This document shows, piece by piece, positions 30,907 to 40,696 of a stretch of DNA of 64,000 nt; the first letter of the stretch is position 1; every line of letters starts with the position of its first letter. The notes under the pieces were generated by a model. The model was not told the DNA's origin. It worked only from the letters and a program-made list of their open reading frames with translations, and made no database searches. The translations under genes were made by a program, and so were the position numbers. Source of the DNA: Rana temporaria (taxonomy: Eukaryota; Chordata; Amphibia; Anura; Ranidae); NCBI RefSeq assembly GCF_905171775.1, contig NC_053492.1, positions 329,662,690 through 329,726,689 of the forward strand, written 5' to 3'.

Positions 30907-31401
30907 GGTCTTGTAATGACCTGCGGGGAGTGGTGGTGGGGAAACTCATGCTATTTTCAATGATTTTTATCCATATTGCAGGGACCAAACATTACATTAA
31001 AGCCGCAAGCAGTATTAAATTACTTTTTCCTGAGAGTAATCTCATGTTGTGCAGGGACATTTCTAAACATGTGCCACTACTATAGACACCCAGCAGGTAC
31101 CATATTTAAAGGATTTTTTTTTCACTTTAAGCATCATTAAAATCGCTGCTCAAGAAAAAACTACAGTTTTTAAAACTTTTTTTTCCATTGATACATGTTC
31201 CCTGGGGCAAGACCCGGGTTCTCAAAGACGTTTTCTATCAATAACATGCATATTGGGCTTTAAAATTAGCACTTTTGAATTCGAACATTCGAGTCCCATA
31301 GACTTCAATGGGGTTCTAAATGTTCGCGCGAACGGACGGTCTGTTCGAACGTTCTGGTGCGAACCGAACCCGGGTATGTTCGACTCATCCCTATTAGTGA
31401 A

Positions 31402-32272
31402 CTATGGTAAACGTAAGTCTCAATTCCTGTCATTTACATCCACACCCCTTATACCACTGCACTGAACTGTATATACCTCTGCCTTCCCTGGAACCTACCC
31501 TGGCCTGTTATTTGACACGCTACTGCCTAACACTAAACTGTACATACCTCTACCCCAGAACTGACTCTGACCTAACGCCTAACGCTAAACTGTGCATACC
31601 TCTGTTTTCTCTGGAACTAACCCTTGACTACGTTTTTTTGCCTGCCTTTTCTGGATGAAGAAAACACATTTCTCGGTTTTCTCATTACCAGATTAGGGTC
31701 TGGAGGCCAGAGACTTCAAAGAGAGTTGAGTGGGAGAAGCCTCTATCCCAGTTCCCATTCTATCCTGACTTCTGCCTGCTACATGAACCATGTTCCTGCC
31801 TTCAACCAGGACCAATATTTTGGCACTGCTGGTACCTGCACTGACCCTGGACTGTATATGTAAAGTATCCCTGCCTGCACTGCCCATGAACTATATTCCT
31901 GCCTGCTGCCTGGAAAATTCTGACCATGTTTCTGCCTGGACCAATGCTCTCCTTTGGACAACTGCACTACTAAAACCACAGGTAATATTTTGTTTACCCT
32001 TTGCTCAGCAAAATGTGTTTTGGGTTGTAATTCTTTGTATGTGCATGCTATGCGTTATAAATATTAAGGGCTTTCCAAAAGGCTGCCAAGAAATTAGATG
32101 TATAATTTATGTGCAAATGTCTTGCCAGGAAATTAGATAATTGTGTAATTTATGTCCGACGGTGCTACTTGCACCTCTGTATGTGGCCAGGCTATGTAAA
32201 AGTCTCACACATGTAGTATACTCAGGAGGAGTAGCAGAATGTATTTTGGGGTGTAATTTGTGGTATACACAT
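31402..32272 (+). other. piggyBac 3' non-coding region, first part
   Basis: This continues the piggyBac element after hAT-A. It holds degenerate repeats of 'CTGAACTGTATATACCTCTGCC' and 'CCTGCCTGCACTG' type (31450-31930) and a phrase 'CAAAATGTGTTTTGGG' that recurs at 35178. No gene is supported; the ORFs follow the repeat. Confidence 0.6.
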
Positions 32273-32636
32273 GCTGGTCCAGATTCAGGTAGATTTGCCC
32301 ATTACTTACACATGAGCCGCTCAGCTGAATTTCTCTGCGCTGGAGCAATTTTGCCAAATTGCCACCTGATTCAGGAATCGTTTGTTCATTTAATTTGCTC
32401 CTGTTTAAGGCAAAGCTGAGGGCGCAAGGCCGTGCAAGTCAAAGTGGGTGTGCCCCTATGTAAATGAGGAATTTTCGGCTCAGCAGAGGTTTGCTAGCAT
32501 AATTTCAGGGCAAATCCTGCTCAGCTGCTTGCACTGAGCAAATAAATAGGAGCAGACTTGCGCAGGTTCTTTGCTGAATTTCATCCTGCTTTTTTCTACC
32601 CCCCCTGAGCAAGGAAATTCAGCCCATTTGCAAGAC

Positions 32637-33045
32637 ATGGCACCTCCCAAAGGGACCAAAAAAAGGAAGGCCAACTTTGTGGCTGCGGAGATGGACATCC
32701 TAATTGCTGCACTCCAGCAGCATAAGGAAGTCCTATATGGTGCCCAGCGGGCAAACACCACCATTGCCCAAAGGAGGGCTATATATGAAGCCATTGCCCT
32801 GGACATCAATGCCCTGGGTAATGAAGTGCGTACCTGGGATGACATCCAGAAGAAATTAAATGATATGAGGCGCAGGGTCCGGGAAAAACTGGCTCTTATC
32901 AGGAAACATACCGGTGGCACGGGAGGTGGGCCTCGATGTATGATCCGGCTCAATCAGGAGGAGCAGCTTATTGCCCAAACGTTCGTGCAGGAGCAGGTGG
33001 AGGGACTTGAAGGGTACGACTCCACTGTTGGGAACTTGGGGACTG
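32637..33045 (+). CDS. Myb/SANT-like protein of a Harbinger-type element, exon 1
   Basis: Start ATG at 32637: MAPPKGTKKRKANFVAAEM. A basic leader is followed by a Myb/SANT-like domain (about residues 12-95): ILIAALQQHKEVLYG, AIYEAIALDINALGNEVR, TWDDIQKKLNDMRRRVREKL. The last, with W-x2-I-x-K and the basic R/K run, is typical of the Myb-like proteins of Harbinger elements and of vertebrate proteins descended from them such as NAIF1. The exon ends at 33045 (409 nt, one base into a codon) at a GTAAGT donor. It joins the acceptor at 33316 in phase. The protein probably binds the element ends and partners a transposase encoded elsewhere. No frame damage is seen in this exon. Confidence 0.82.
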
Positions 33046-33316
33046 GTAAGTTATTTTTCTTTCATATCTGCTGTGCATCATGGGAGGGGGTACAAGTGAA
33101 CATATTTGTGGGTAGAAGTGAAGATGTAAGTATTATTTTTCTTTCATATCTGCTGTGCATCATGGGAAGGGGTACAAGTGAACATATTTGTGGGTAGAAG
33201 TGAAGATGTAAGTATTATTTTTCTTTCATATCTGCTGTGCATCATGGGAGGGGGTAGAAGGGAACATATGATAAGTGTGTTGCTCCAGCAACATTTTTGT
33301 TTTGTGTCATCCACAG
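33046..33316 (+). repeat. Intron with an 80-bp unit in three copies, each with a GTAAGT donor
   Basis: The unit (TTTTTCTTTCATATCTGC ... AGAAGTGAAGATGTAAGT) is present about three times. GTAAGT occurs at 33046, 33126 and 33208. The acceptor CCACAG is at 33311-33316. Confidence 0.85.
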
Positions 33317-34143
33317 ATGTTGATGATGAGGCTGGGCTGTCGTCGGCTGTAGGGCGACCCACGCCATCCCCAGATCATGGGGTGCAGTCAGGCCCTCTGC
33401 AGATCCTGGGCATGTTGGTGGAGGAGGATATCGGCCAGAGTCCATCTAGGGAGGAGGAAGTGGTGGAGGAGGCCGTTATCCTCAATCTGGAGGAAGCAGT
33501 GTCCCTCCAGGAGGATGGATCCCACCATCCCTGACCGACCCACCACCCCCCCGACCATAACATCATCCCCCTCCAGTGTCCCTCCCTCCAGTGTCCCTCC
33601 CTCCAGTGTCCCCCCTCCAGTGTCACTCCCTCCTGTGTGACCCCCTCCCCTTCTGCTCCCTCAGTTCGTGACCCAGCCTCTCCTCCAAGGAAGGCTCTTT
33701 CTAAAACTAGGGGTGTACCCTCCAGCCTCCGTGAGGGTCTGCAGGAGGAGCAGGCCCGGCAGACCCACCATATAGGGGAGATGGTGGGAGACCTGAGGCG
33801 GGTGGCGGACAGCCTGGCATCCTCCTCCTCCTCTGTCCAGCAGGCCCTCACCCACCATGCTGACCGGGGGGACCGACAGAATGAGACCCTGGAGGATGTT
33901 AGTGGCAACTGTGCAGCCATTGTGACCTGTCTGGTTGAACAGCAGGATGCCACTGCATTATTAACTTCGGAGGTGAGCAGGTTGGCAGGTGCGGTGGAGG
34001 CCAACACTGCTGCTGTGCGGGAGGGGGGGAGACTTACCCGACGGCAGTTGAGGATAACCACCACATGGCAGATGAGGATGTTGGGACAGACCAACACCGT
34101 CCTCAACCGCCTGGCCAACGCCACCACCTGCCAGGAGAGATGA
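33317..34143 (+). CDS. Myb/SANT-like protein, exon 2 (acidic/Pro linker and coiled coil), one internal stop
   Basis: The exon opens in phase: DVDDEAGLSSAVGRPTPS, LQILGMLVEEDIGQSP, EEEVVEEAVILNLEEAV (acidic linker). An in-frame TGA is met at 33532-33534 (after HHP). The same frame is otherwise open to TGA at 34141: a Pro/Ser-rich tandem (CAGTGTCCCTCC units, 33574-33640), SLREGLQEEQARQTH, HIGEMVGDLRRVADSL, SSSVQQALTHHADRG, LTSEVSRLAGAVEAN, RQLRITTTWQMRMLGQ. The last 160 residues look like a long coiled coil, as in other Harbinger Myb-like proteins. So it may be one protein with a single nonsense change, or a short protein ending at 33534. Expression is unknown. Confidence 0.7.
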
Positions 34144-34825
34144 AGTAGGGGTTGATGCCCCCACCCCATGCTCCACCACGGCGTCTGAGGAGCCAGAGCC
34201 GGGGCACCCTTGGGCCAAGGATGTCCAAAAGAAAAAAATAATTTATGACCATTTTTTTTTTTTGGTGGCTCAGATTATGAGCTTGTTTTTTGGTTATGCT
34301 CAGATTTTTTTTTATTTTTTTTATTGATGCTCAGATTATGAGCTTTTTTTTTATTTTGTAGCTGCCCCAGGCATGTTGGCACACAGATGTGAGATCCAGA
34401 AAGTGTGGGTGCTCTGCTTGTTCAGCTCGTCTGTTTTGGTGCTGCTGAAGTTGCGCGCTCCTTCAGATGACATTTGGCCATCTTTTGCTAACTTGCCCCT
34501 GCTTTTAGCAGGAGCAAGTTTGCCCAGGGAAAAAAGCTTGCGCGCTTCCAGCGCAAGATGCACATCACACGCGCATGTTTCTGAATCATCGGCAGTACCT
34601 AATTTGCATATTCGCTGAGGGAATTCCATGAAGGCGCAACTTACACCCCGCGCAAAATTGCGCGAAAATTGCGCAGGAACAGCTAGGCTGCGTGCGCGGG
34701 AAAATGGCCGCATTTCAGGCTTAACTGGTTTACAGAATCAGCCGCAAATTTGCATGGGAGCAAATCAGTACTTGCGCGGCGCAAATCACACTTGCTCCCG
34801 CGCAAGTGCTTCTTGAATCTGGGCC
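34144..34825. other. 3' region of the Myb-carrying element
   Basis: Non-coding. T-rich runs with repeated 'TGCTCAGATTATGAGC' (34263-34345), then a GCGCAAG-rich sub-terminal region typical of this family's ends. Confidence 0.6.
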
Positions 34826-35244
34826 GCTGTGTCTTATCTTGTAAATGGACAACTTTGTGTGAGAAAAATGTGTTTTCCTTTTCTTTCCACATTTTCCAAA
34901 ATGTTGTGGAAAAAAATGACATGTTCAAAAGACTCATTAGGCCTCATAGATTATACATTGGGGTGTTTGCTTTCCAAAATGGGGTCATTTTGTTGGGCGT
35001 TTGCATTGTTCTGGTGCACCAGGGCCTTCAAAAATGTGATAGGTTGTCATAAAATTATATGTGTAATTTATGCTCCTAGAATGCCTGGAGGTGCTACTTG
35101 CATGTTGGTTCTCTGTGTGTGGCCAGGCTGTTTAAAAGTCTCACACATGGGGTATCGCCATACTCATGAGGCATAGCAAAATGTGTTTTGGGGTGTAGTT
35201 ACAAGTATGCATATGCCATGTGAGAGAAATAACCTGTTAATATG

Positions 35245-35247
<3 letters not shown>

Positions 35248-35291
<44 letters not shown>

Positions 35292-35304
35292 TGTATATAT
35301 ATAT
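35248..35304. repeat. TA microsatellite
   Basis: (TA)n of about 22 units broken by one CTG at 35291-35293. Confidence 0.95.
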
Positions 35305-35549
35305 CTTAATTTTTCAAAGAATTATGGGAAAAAATTACAACTCACCATGCCTCTTACTAAAAAACTCACCATGCCTCTTACTAAATACCTTGGAATGTCT
35401 ACTTTCCAAAAAGGGGTAATTTGCAGGGTATTTGTGTTTTTCTGGCTTGTTAGTGTCTCAAGAAATTAGATAGGCCATCAGTGTGTCAGGTGTGATCAGG
35501 CGTGATCAGTTTTCAATGATTGTCACCATAGCTTGTAGACTCTATCTAA

Positions 35550-35734
35550 CAGTGGTCCTCAACTCCTGTCCTCAGGACCCAATAACAGGCCAGAGTTTAA
35601 GTATTACCTTGGGGAGCTGCAGACCAGAATACTGCAATCATTGAGCAGCAAATGATATCACCTGTGATGTATTTCAGTTATCTTGCAAACCTGGCCTGTT
35701 AGTGGGTCCTGAGGACAGGAGTTGAGAACCACTG
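35550..35734. mobile_element. Short hAT MITE (CAGTGGTCCTCAACTCC)
   Basis: A 185-bp element with 30-bp inverted ends: CAGTGGTCCTCAACTCCTGT on the left, complement on the right with small changes (GAGTTGAGAACCACTG). The flanks CTATCTAA and CTCTATAA form a diverged 8-bp duplication. The ends resemble the common hAT MITE start CAGTGGT. It interrupts the piggyBac 3' region between the two halves of the direct repeat. Confidence 0.85.
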
Positions 35735-36198
35735 CTCTATAACCTTCACAAAAACCAACTAATATTTGTACTTTCCTGGCTTGTTAGTGTTTCAAGAAAC
35801 AGGCCATCAGTACAGTGTGTCAGGTGTGATCATGAGTGATCAATTTTCAATGATTGCCACCATAGCTTGTAGACTCTATAACCTTCACAAAAACCAACTA
35901 ATATACACTTATTTTATTTATCAGTTACGTTTACCAAAGATATGTATCAATATAACTTTTGGCGAAAATGTATAAAATTACTAATTTTCTAAATTTTATA
36001 ACAGCAATGAAGAAAAAAACAGTGATTATTAAATACCACCAAAAGAAAGCTCTATTTGTGTGAAAAAAAGGGCAAAAATGTCATATAGGGACAGTGTTGT
36101 ATGACTGAGTAATTGTGATTTAAAATGTGAGAGCACTGAAAGCTGAATATTGGCCTGGTTAGAAAGGGGGTATAAGTGCCCAATAGGAAAGTGGTTAA

Positions 36199-36598
36199 AG
36201 GAGTTGTAAACCCACTGTGCAGTTAGTTTTGCACAGAGTGGCCTCAATCATCATCTTCTGGGGTCCCCCAACGGCGCCCTACATCGGTAAACCCCCTAGG
36301 AGAAGCACTCTCTCTGGGGGTTACCGTGCAGGCACGCTCCCGAGTCCAGCATTTGCATCCATAGACACAGAATTCTGGGACTCGGCCCTGCCCCCCGGTG
36401 CCCACGTCATTGGATTTGATTGACAGCAGCGTGAGCCAATGGCTGTGCTGCTATAAATCTATCCAATCAAGAGCCGAGAACCCAGGGCAGGGAGGTAGAG
36501 AGTGTCTCCGCCGTGGGAACAAACGGGCTCAGGTGAGTAAAATTGGGGGGGGGCTGCTCAGTGGCAGAAGTTTTTTCACCTTAATGTATAGGATGCAT
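36199..36598. mobile_element. Kolobok/T2-like MITE adjoining the piggyBac right end
   Basis: It begins AGGAGTTGTAAACCC directly after the TTAA (36195-36198) that is also the piggyBac target site. TTAAAGG is the T2/Kolobok start. Its right part (TTTTTTCACCTTAATG...GATGCA) meets another MITE at TTAA 36599-36602. The matching right end GTGAAAAAACAACCCC is found only at 36991-37010, so this copy was split. Confidence 0.7.
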
Positions 36599-36602
36599 TA
36601 AA

Positions 36603-36985
36603 GCGAAGTTCCACCCATTTTTTCGTTTATTAAAAGTCAGCAGCTACAAAAAGCATAGCTGTTGACTTTTAATAAACCGACACTTACCTGCCCCTTCTCT
36701 CCCCCTTCTCTCGTCAGCGTCGTCATAGTAACTGTGGGCACTCGGCCGTGACAGCTTACTTATTGGCCAGCCGATCTTCTGGGACCTGAGTTGTGTCCCA
36801 GAAGATTGCTGGCATGGAGGGGCTGCCTCAGGCAAGAGGTGGAGTCGCCTAGGCGACTGAAGAAAGGAGGCAGGAAGTGGAAGTCCCACTAAAAAGAGGG
36901 TACACACTCCCCCCCCCCCCCAAAAAAAATGACATGCCAAATGTGGCATGTCAGGTGGCGAGGAGTGCTTAAGGCGGAAGTTCCA
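36603..36985. mobile_element. Second Kolobok-like MITE (AGCGAAGTTCCACCC), right end incomplete
   Basis: The left end AGCGAAGTTCCACCC follows TTAA at 36599-36602. It has an internal hairpin of TTTATTAAAAGTCAGCAGCT with its complement (36630-36680) and a poly-C tract at 36911-36920. Near the right, TTAAGGCGGAAGTTCCACTT is in direct orientation and is followed by the end of the previous MITE. The exact right border is unclear. Confidence 0.6.
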
Positions 36986-37055
36986 CTTTTGGTGAAAAAA
37001 CAACCCCTTTAAGGACTTCCAAGCGGCATGTATGTAAGCCGCAAACAACGTATGC

Positions 37056-37170
37056 AAAGCTTAAAGCCAACAACCTCTGTAGGACTTCCTTAGTTATAGA
37101 AGCAGAGTGAACTTCCTCTTCAGAAAGCCATCCACACTTAAACAGAGCTGGGTGAAAAAAAAAATCACCA
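37056..37170. repeat. Dispersed repeat, copy in inverse of 54870-54945
   Basis: Read on the minus strand, TTTTCACCCAGCTCTGTTTAAG then TGTGGATGGCTTTCTG and CTCTGCTTCT match 54884-54942. The family is not known to me. Confidence 0.6.
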
Positions 37171-37174
37171 AGCG

Positions 37175-37346
37175 GAACCATATAAGAACTACAGAGTGAC
37201 GTATTTTATTAAAAGGGTCAATCTTGCGTTACGAGGTAGAAATGCATATAGATACCATATAAAGCTTTAATTTCATTAATGTCAAGGAAAAGCAGATGGC
37301 AAGCAGCCATAGTCTAACCATATCCACTTAACTTTAATAAAAATTA
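37175..37346. other. Unassigned AT-rich stretch
   Basis: No gene or repeat border is recognised. Confidence 0.3.
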
Positions 37347-37695
37347 GACGTGCACTGCCATAAAATGTGTTCGTTTTCATTTTAATAATTTTTTTCGGGT
37401 CATTTGTTATGATCGAAATTAGTTGTTTTGAATAAATTTGTACAAAATCCAAAATGTGAAAATCAGAACATTTGAAAATCCGAAAATAAGAATGAAAAAT
37501 AGAAAATTTGAAAATCTGAAATACGAAACTAAAAATAACTAACTAATAAGCTGTACGTATTGGAATTTCCTTTAAAATTTGGCTGTTAGTGAACATAAAG
37601 TATACAAATTTATCCGAAGTTACGAATTATCCAAAATAACGAATGCCGTATCTAAATGAATGGAACGTAACTAATTAATAATATCAAACAATAAT
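37347..37695. repeat. Long inverted end, left arm (pairs with 52640-52950)
   Basis: About 340 bp, AT-rich with many GAAAATC/CGAAAT phrases. It is matched in inverted orientation by 52640-52950 (for example CATTTGAAAATCC, AATAAGAATGAAAA and GAATTATCC-AAATAACGAATGCC). It looks like one long terminal inverted repeat of an element that encloses 37696-52639. Identity is moderate. Confidence 0.6.
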
Positions 37696-38170
37696 AATAC
37701 ATTTATTTTTATTTTTTATTGATTATTATAAAATATATAAAGAAAAAAACTGTGCTGTTTCAAACCTACCAATAATGCTGCAACTCAAAGTAAAATACAC
37801 ACAAATACAACAGATAAACATAAGGAGCTGCGCTCTCAAACCATATACCTAAATTGAAAAATAAATGTAATAACTTATGAAAACTAAAAAAGTCCCAGTG
37901 AGTGAATCATGTGACAAATATGTTTATCCAGAGTATGAGCAATCCTAGAAAGTCCTCCAATGGAAGAGTGGGTAAGTGAATGACACAATATGGTGACTGT
38001 CTCCTGTGACTTCAAAACAGACAATGTGAATCACCACAGAGAGTGCAAGCTTACTAGCTGCACAAGCTTTTGAGCTTGTGGCTAACACCCAGCCAGGGCC
38101 TTTAACTCTCCAAAAGCCTCCGGTGGGCGATCAGAGTAGATGCTGCTAGGGACTGTTGATTATATCCGCA
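37696..38170. other. Interior of the long-inverted-end element, left part
   Basis: No gene. AT-rich, then a unique region to the hAT copy at 38179. Together with 52397-52639 it forms the interior of an older repeat, split at ATCAGAAG/ATCAGCAG. Confidence 0.45.
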
Positions 38171-39540
38171 ATCAGAAGTAGGGATGAGCCGAACACCCCC
38201 CGGTTCAATTCGCAGCAGAACATGCGAACAGACAAAAAATTCGTTTGAACGCGCAAACCCTGTTAAAGTGTATGGGACATGAACGTGAAAAATCAAAAGT
38301 TCTCATTTTAAAGGTTAATATGCAAGTTATTGTCAAAAAAAGTGTTTGGGGACCTTTGTCCTGCCTCAGGGAACATGTATCAATGCAAAAAAACTGTTTT
38401 AAAAACTGCTGTTTTTTCAGGAGCAGTGATTTTAATACTGCTTAAAGTGAAACAATAAAAGTGAAATATTCCTTTATTCTATAGTATTCCTGTAAATTGT
38501 CACATTTTTCCCGTGTTTAGAACAGTCCTTGCACAAAATTACATTTCTAAAGGAAATGTCCCGGCAATACAGATAAAAGTAATTGAAAAAAAACTGCATC
38601 CCTCCCGGTCCATTACCAGGCCATTTGGGTCTGGTATAAATATTAAGGGGAACCCTGAACCAAAATTAAAAAAAAAAATATGGAGTGGGGTTTCCCCCAA
38701 AAATCCATACCAGACCCTTATCCGAGCACGCAACCTGGCAGGCCACAGGAAAAGAGGTGGGCCGAGAGAGCGGCCCGCTCCCCCTCCTGAACCATACCAG
38801 GCCACATGCCCTCACATGGGGAGGATGTCCACATGTTGATGGGGACAAGGGCTTCATCCCCACAACCCTTGCCCAGTGGTTGTGGGGGTCTGCAGGTGAG
38901 GGGCTTATCGGAATCTGGAAGCCCCCTTTAACAAAGGGGACCCCCAGATCCCGGCCCCCCTATATGAATTGGTAACGGGGTACATTGTACCCCTACCATT
39001 TCACCCGCTCCACGGAGGTGCGGATACCCGATCAACGTTGGGCGGCGAAATTCTCTTTTCTTTTTGCTATGAATCCGCCGGCGCCATTTTGGGGCCTGTG
39101 AGGCATCACTATCAGCGTTGTAATACCGCGGCTGAAGGAGGCCTTGAGACAGACAACGGGCCCTGTACCCGGTACAAATTCTATATTTTAGTATAGGGAG
39201 GAAGACCCACTGACCAGAGACAGAGCTATAAAGGAGCCACTACTGGGAGTGATAAGGTGAGCGTCAGCAACTATAATACTCCTTGGGCCCTCTGACAATG
39301 ATGTTTTTTCACCTCATCCATGGATACAATACCTCATAATTTGTATTTGGAATTGGTGGTGTGTTCATGCGTGCTGCTGAAATGGTGGCTTAATTGAAGG
39401 AGGCTTACCTCACCACTGACCACTGTTATAAGCTGATATCATAATGATTTCTCATGAAAGGCAGATGTTAGCCTGATATGTATGGGAGCTAACCATCAAC
39501 ATATTGCCATTCTGTAGAAAATACACCAGGATATTGGCTC

Positions 39541-40663
39541 ATGCCTATCAAGAGCTATAAAAATAAAAAAAAGGGCAAAGAAAATAATAATATGCAAGCT
39601 GCTGTGACAAAGGAACTTTTTAAAATGGCCACAGTACCTCAAACATATGCGCAATGTGCAGCTGATGTGACTCTATCGCATATAGATTCTGTGTCCCCTG
39701 TATTGCATCACATTTTACCTCAGGAACCAAACCCTGAGGAAACGAATCAACTGACGCCTGTGTTGGTTTCCTCATATAATCCAGCTCATAAGGCCACAGG
39801 CAGTGAACAGGCTCTTGATGTTACCTTTAATGTGTCTGAACTATATGCTAGAATATCTGAAATGCTGGACAGAGGCTTAGCACAGAATGCTGAAAGGATA
39901 ACTGGAGAAATTAGAGCTGACTTTCAAAGCCTGGGTACAAGAATTGAAACTGTTGAACATAATTTGGATGTTAATATTGCTAGAACGGCTCAGAATGCCG
40001 ATCACTTACAATACATGCAGGAACAACTGGACATAGCGCAGGCTAGAATCGATGAACTTGAGAACAGATCTAGGAGGGGTAACTTTAGGATCAGAGGCCT
40101 GCCAGAATCTATTCTTGATGTTAACTCTGCAGTACAGGACATTATTAAAATTTTATTACCATCTATTTCGGCTCATAAACTGGACTTGGACCGTGCTCAT
40201 AGGTCTTTAGGACCGTTGAGGAAAGATGGCTTACCAAGAGATATAGTGGTTAAACCGCATTATTATTCTACGAAGGAGGAGATAATGAAGCTCTCGCCAA
40301 CATGAACAACTGACCTACCAAGGTACCAATATTCAAATCTTTTTTGATATTTCTCCTTATACGATTCAAAAGAGGAAATCAATGAAGCCTTTATTGTCTG
40401 CCCTCCTGAAGAAAGAGATAAGATATAAATGGGCATTTCCTTTTGCACTGAAGTTTTCTTATAAAGGCAACCACTATGCAGTCCATAACTTTCAGGAAGG
40501 TGAACGTCTACTGATGAGTCTTAATGTAATCTCTACGGAACCTGATATGGACACTTCAACGATACAGCAGGGCTCTACTAAAAGACAGACTCCTATAAGC
40601 CCGACATCTTCTACATGGTCAAAGGTCAAGCACAGGAAAGTTAAAGATAACTCTGTTACCTGA
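39541..40663 (+). pseudogene. L1 ORF1 (RNA-binding, coiled-coil protein), one frameshift
   Basis: ORF1p coats L1 RNA as a trimer. The N-terminal part is low complexity. A coiled coil follows (about residues 95-170: LYARISEMLDRGLAQ, QYMQEQLDIAQARIDELENR). An RRM-type domain begins RRGNFRIRGLPES, and the C-terminal domain has DLDRAHRSLGPLRKDG then RDIVVKPHYYSTKEEIM. The frame breaks near 40290-40300 and continues in another frame: YQGTNIQIFFDISPY, 'YKWAFPFALKFSYKG' and 'FQEGERLLMSLNVI', ending at 40663. One single-base indel separates it from an intact protein. The domain order is that of L1 ORF1p, and the length of about 370 residues is typical. Confidence 0.85.
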
Positions 40664-40696
40664 ATGGATAGAGAAGGAAGGAAGGAATTTTTTCCC

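Larger units (their letters stand above)
20399..31393 (+). mobile_element. hAT transposon A (autonomous-type, decayed), expanded by nested elements
   Basis: Ends are TAGGGATGAGCTTTG and (complement) TAGGGATGAGTCGAAC. The 8-bp target duplication TTAGTGAA is exact (20391-20398 and 31394-31401). It contains a BED-finger hAT transposase pseudogene (23735-26757). Its right 430 bp (30960-31393) is the same sequence as hAT copies at 700-1030 and 38179-38560, so those look like deletion derivatives of this family. About 6 kb of the 11 kb is later insertions. The target is the 3' end of the piggyBac transposase. Confidence 0.88.
32276..34825 (+). mobile_element. Harbinger-like element carrying only a Myb-like gene
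   Basis: Ends are GGTCCAGATTCAGG and CTTGAATCTGGGCC, with the 3-bp target duplication GCT (32273-32275 and 34826-34828). Excising it rejoins piggyBac 3' sequence. It encodes a two-exon Myb-like protein on the + strand and no transposase. The terminal motif is shared with 20663-23066 and 53127-53797, so those MITEs belong to the same group. Confidence 0.85.
12877..36194 (+). mobile_element. piggyBac transposon, stretched to about 23 kb by nested insertions
   Basis: The left end CCACTTTCTGACAGGGC (from 12877) and the right end GCCCAATAGGAAAGTGG (to 36194) are imperfect inverted repeats. They are flanked by TGAA (12873-12876, one change from TTAA) and TTAA (36195-36198). The element's own sequence is 12877-14752, 19559-20398, 31402-32275 and 34826-36194 except for a small MITE at 35550. 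Everything else is younger insertions with their own target duplications. Its transposase is a pseudogene. Without insertions it would be about 5 kb. Confidence 0.8.
34829..36194 (+). other. piggyBac 3' non-coding region, second part, and right end
   Basis: AT-rich sequence ending in the right inverted terminus (GGGACAGTGTTGTATGAC ... GTGCCCAATAGGAAAGTGG). It includes an imperfect direct duplication: 35448-35549 and 35776-35885 share 'GGCTTGTTAGTGTYTCAAGAAA', 'GTGTGTCAGGTGTGATCA' and 'ACCATAGCTTGTAGACTC'. There is no gene. Confidence 0.7.

Noticed and set aside
33375..34169. 264-codon minus-strand ORF
   Set aside because: It is the antisense shadow of Myb-like exon 2, which has phase-correct splicing and a recognisable Myb domain on the plus strand.
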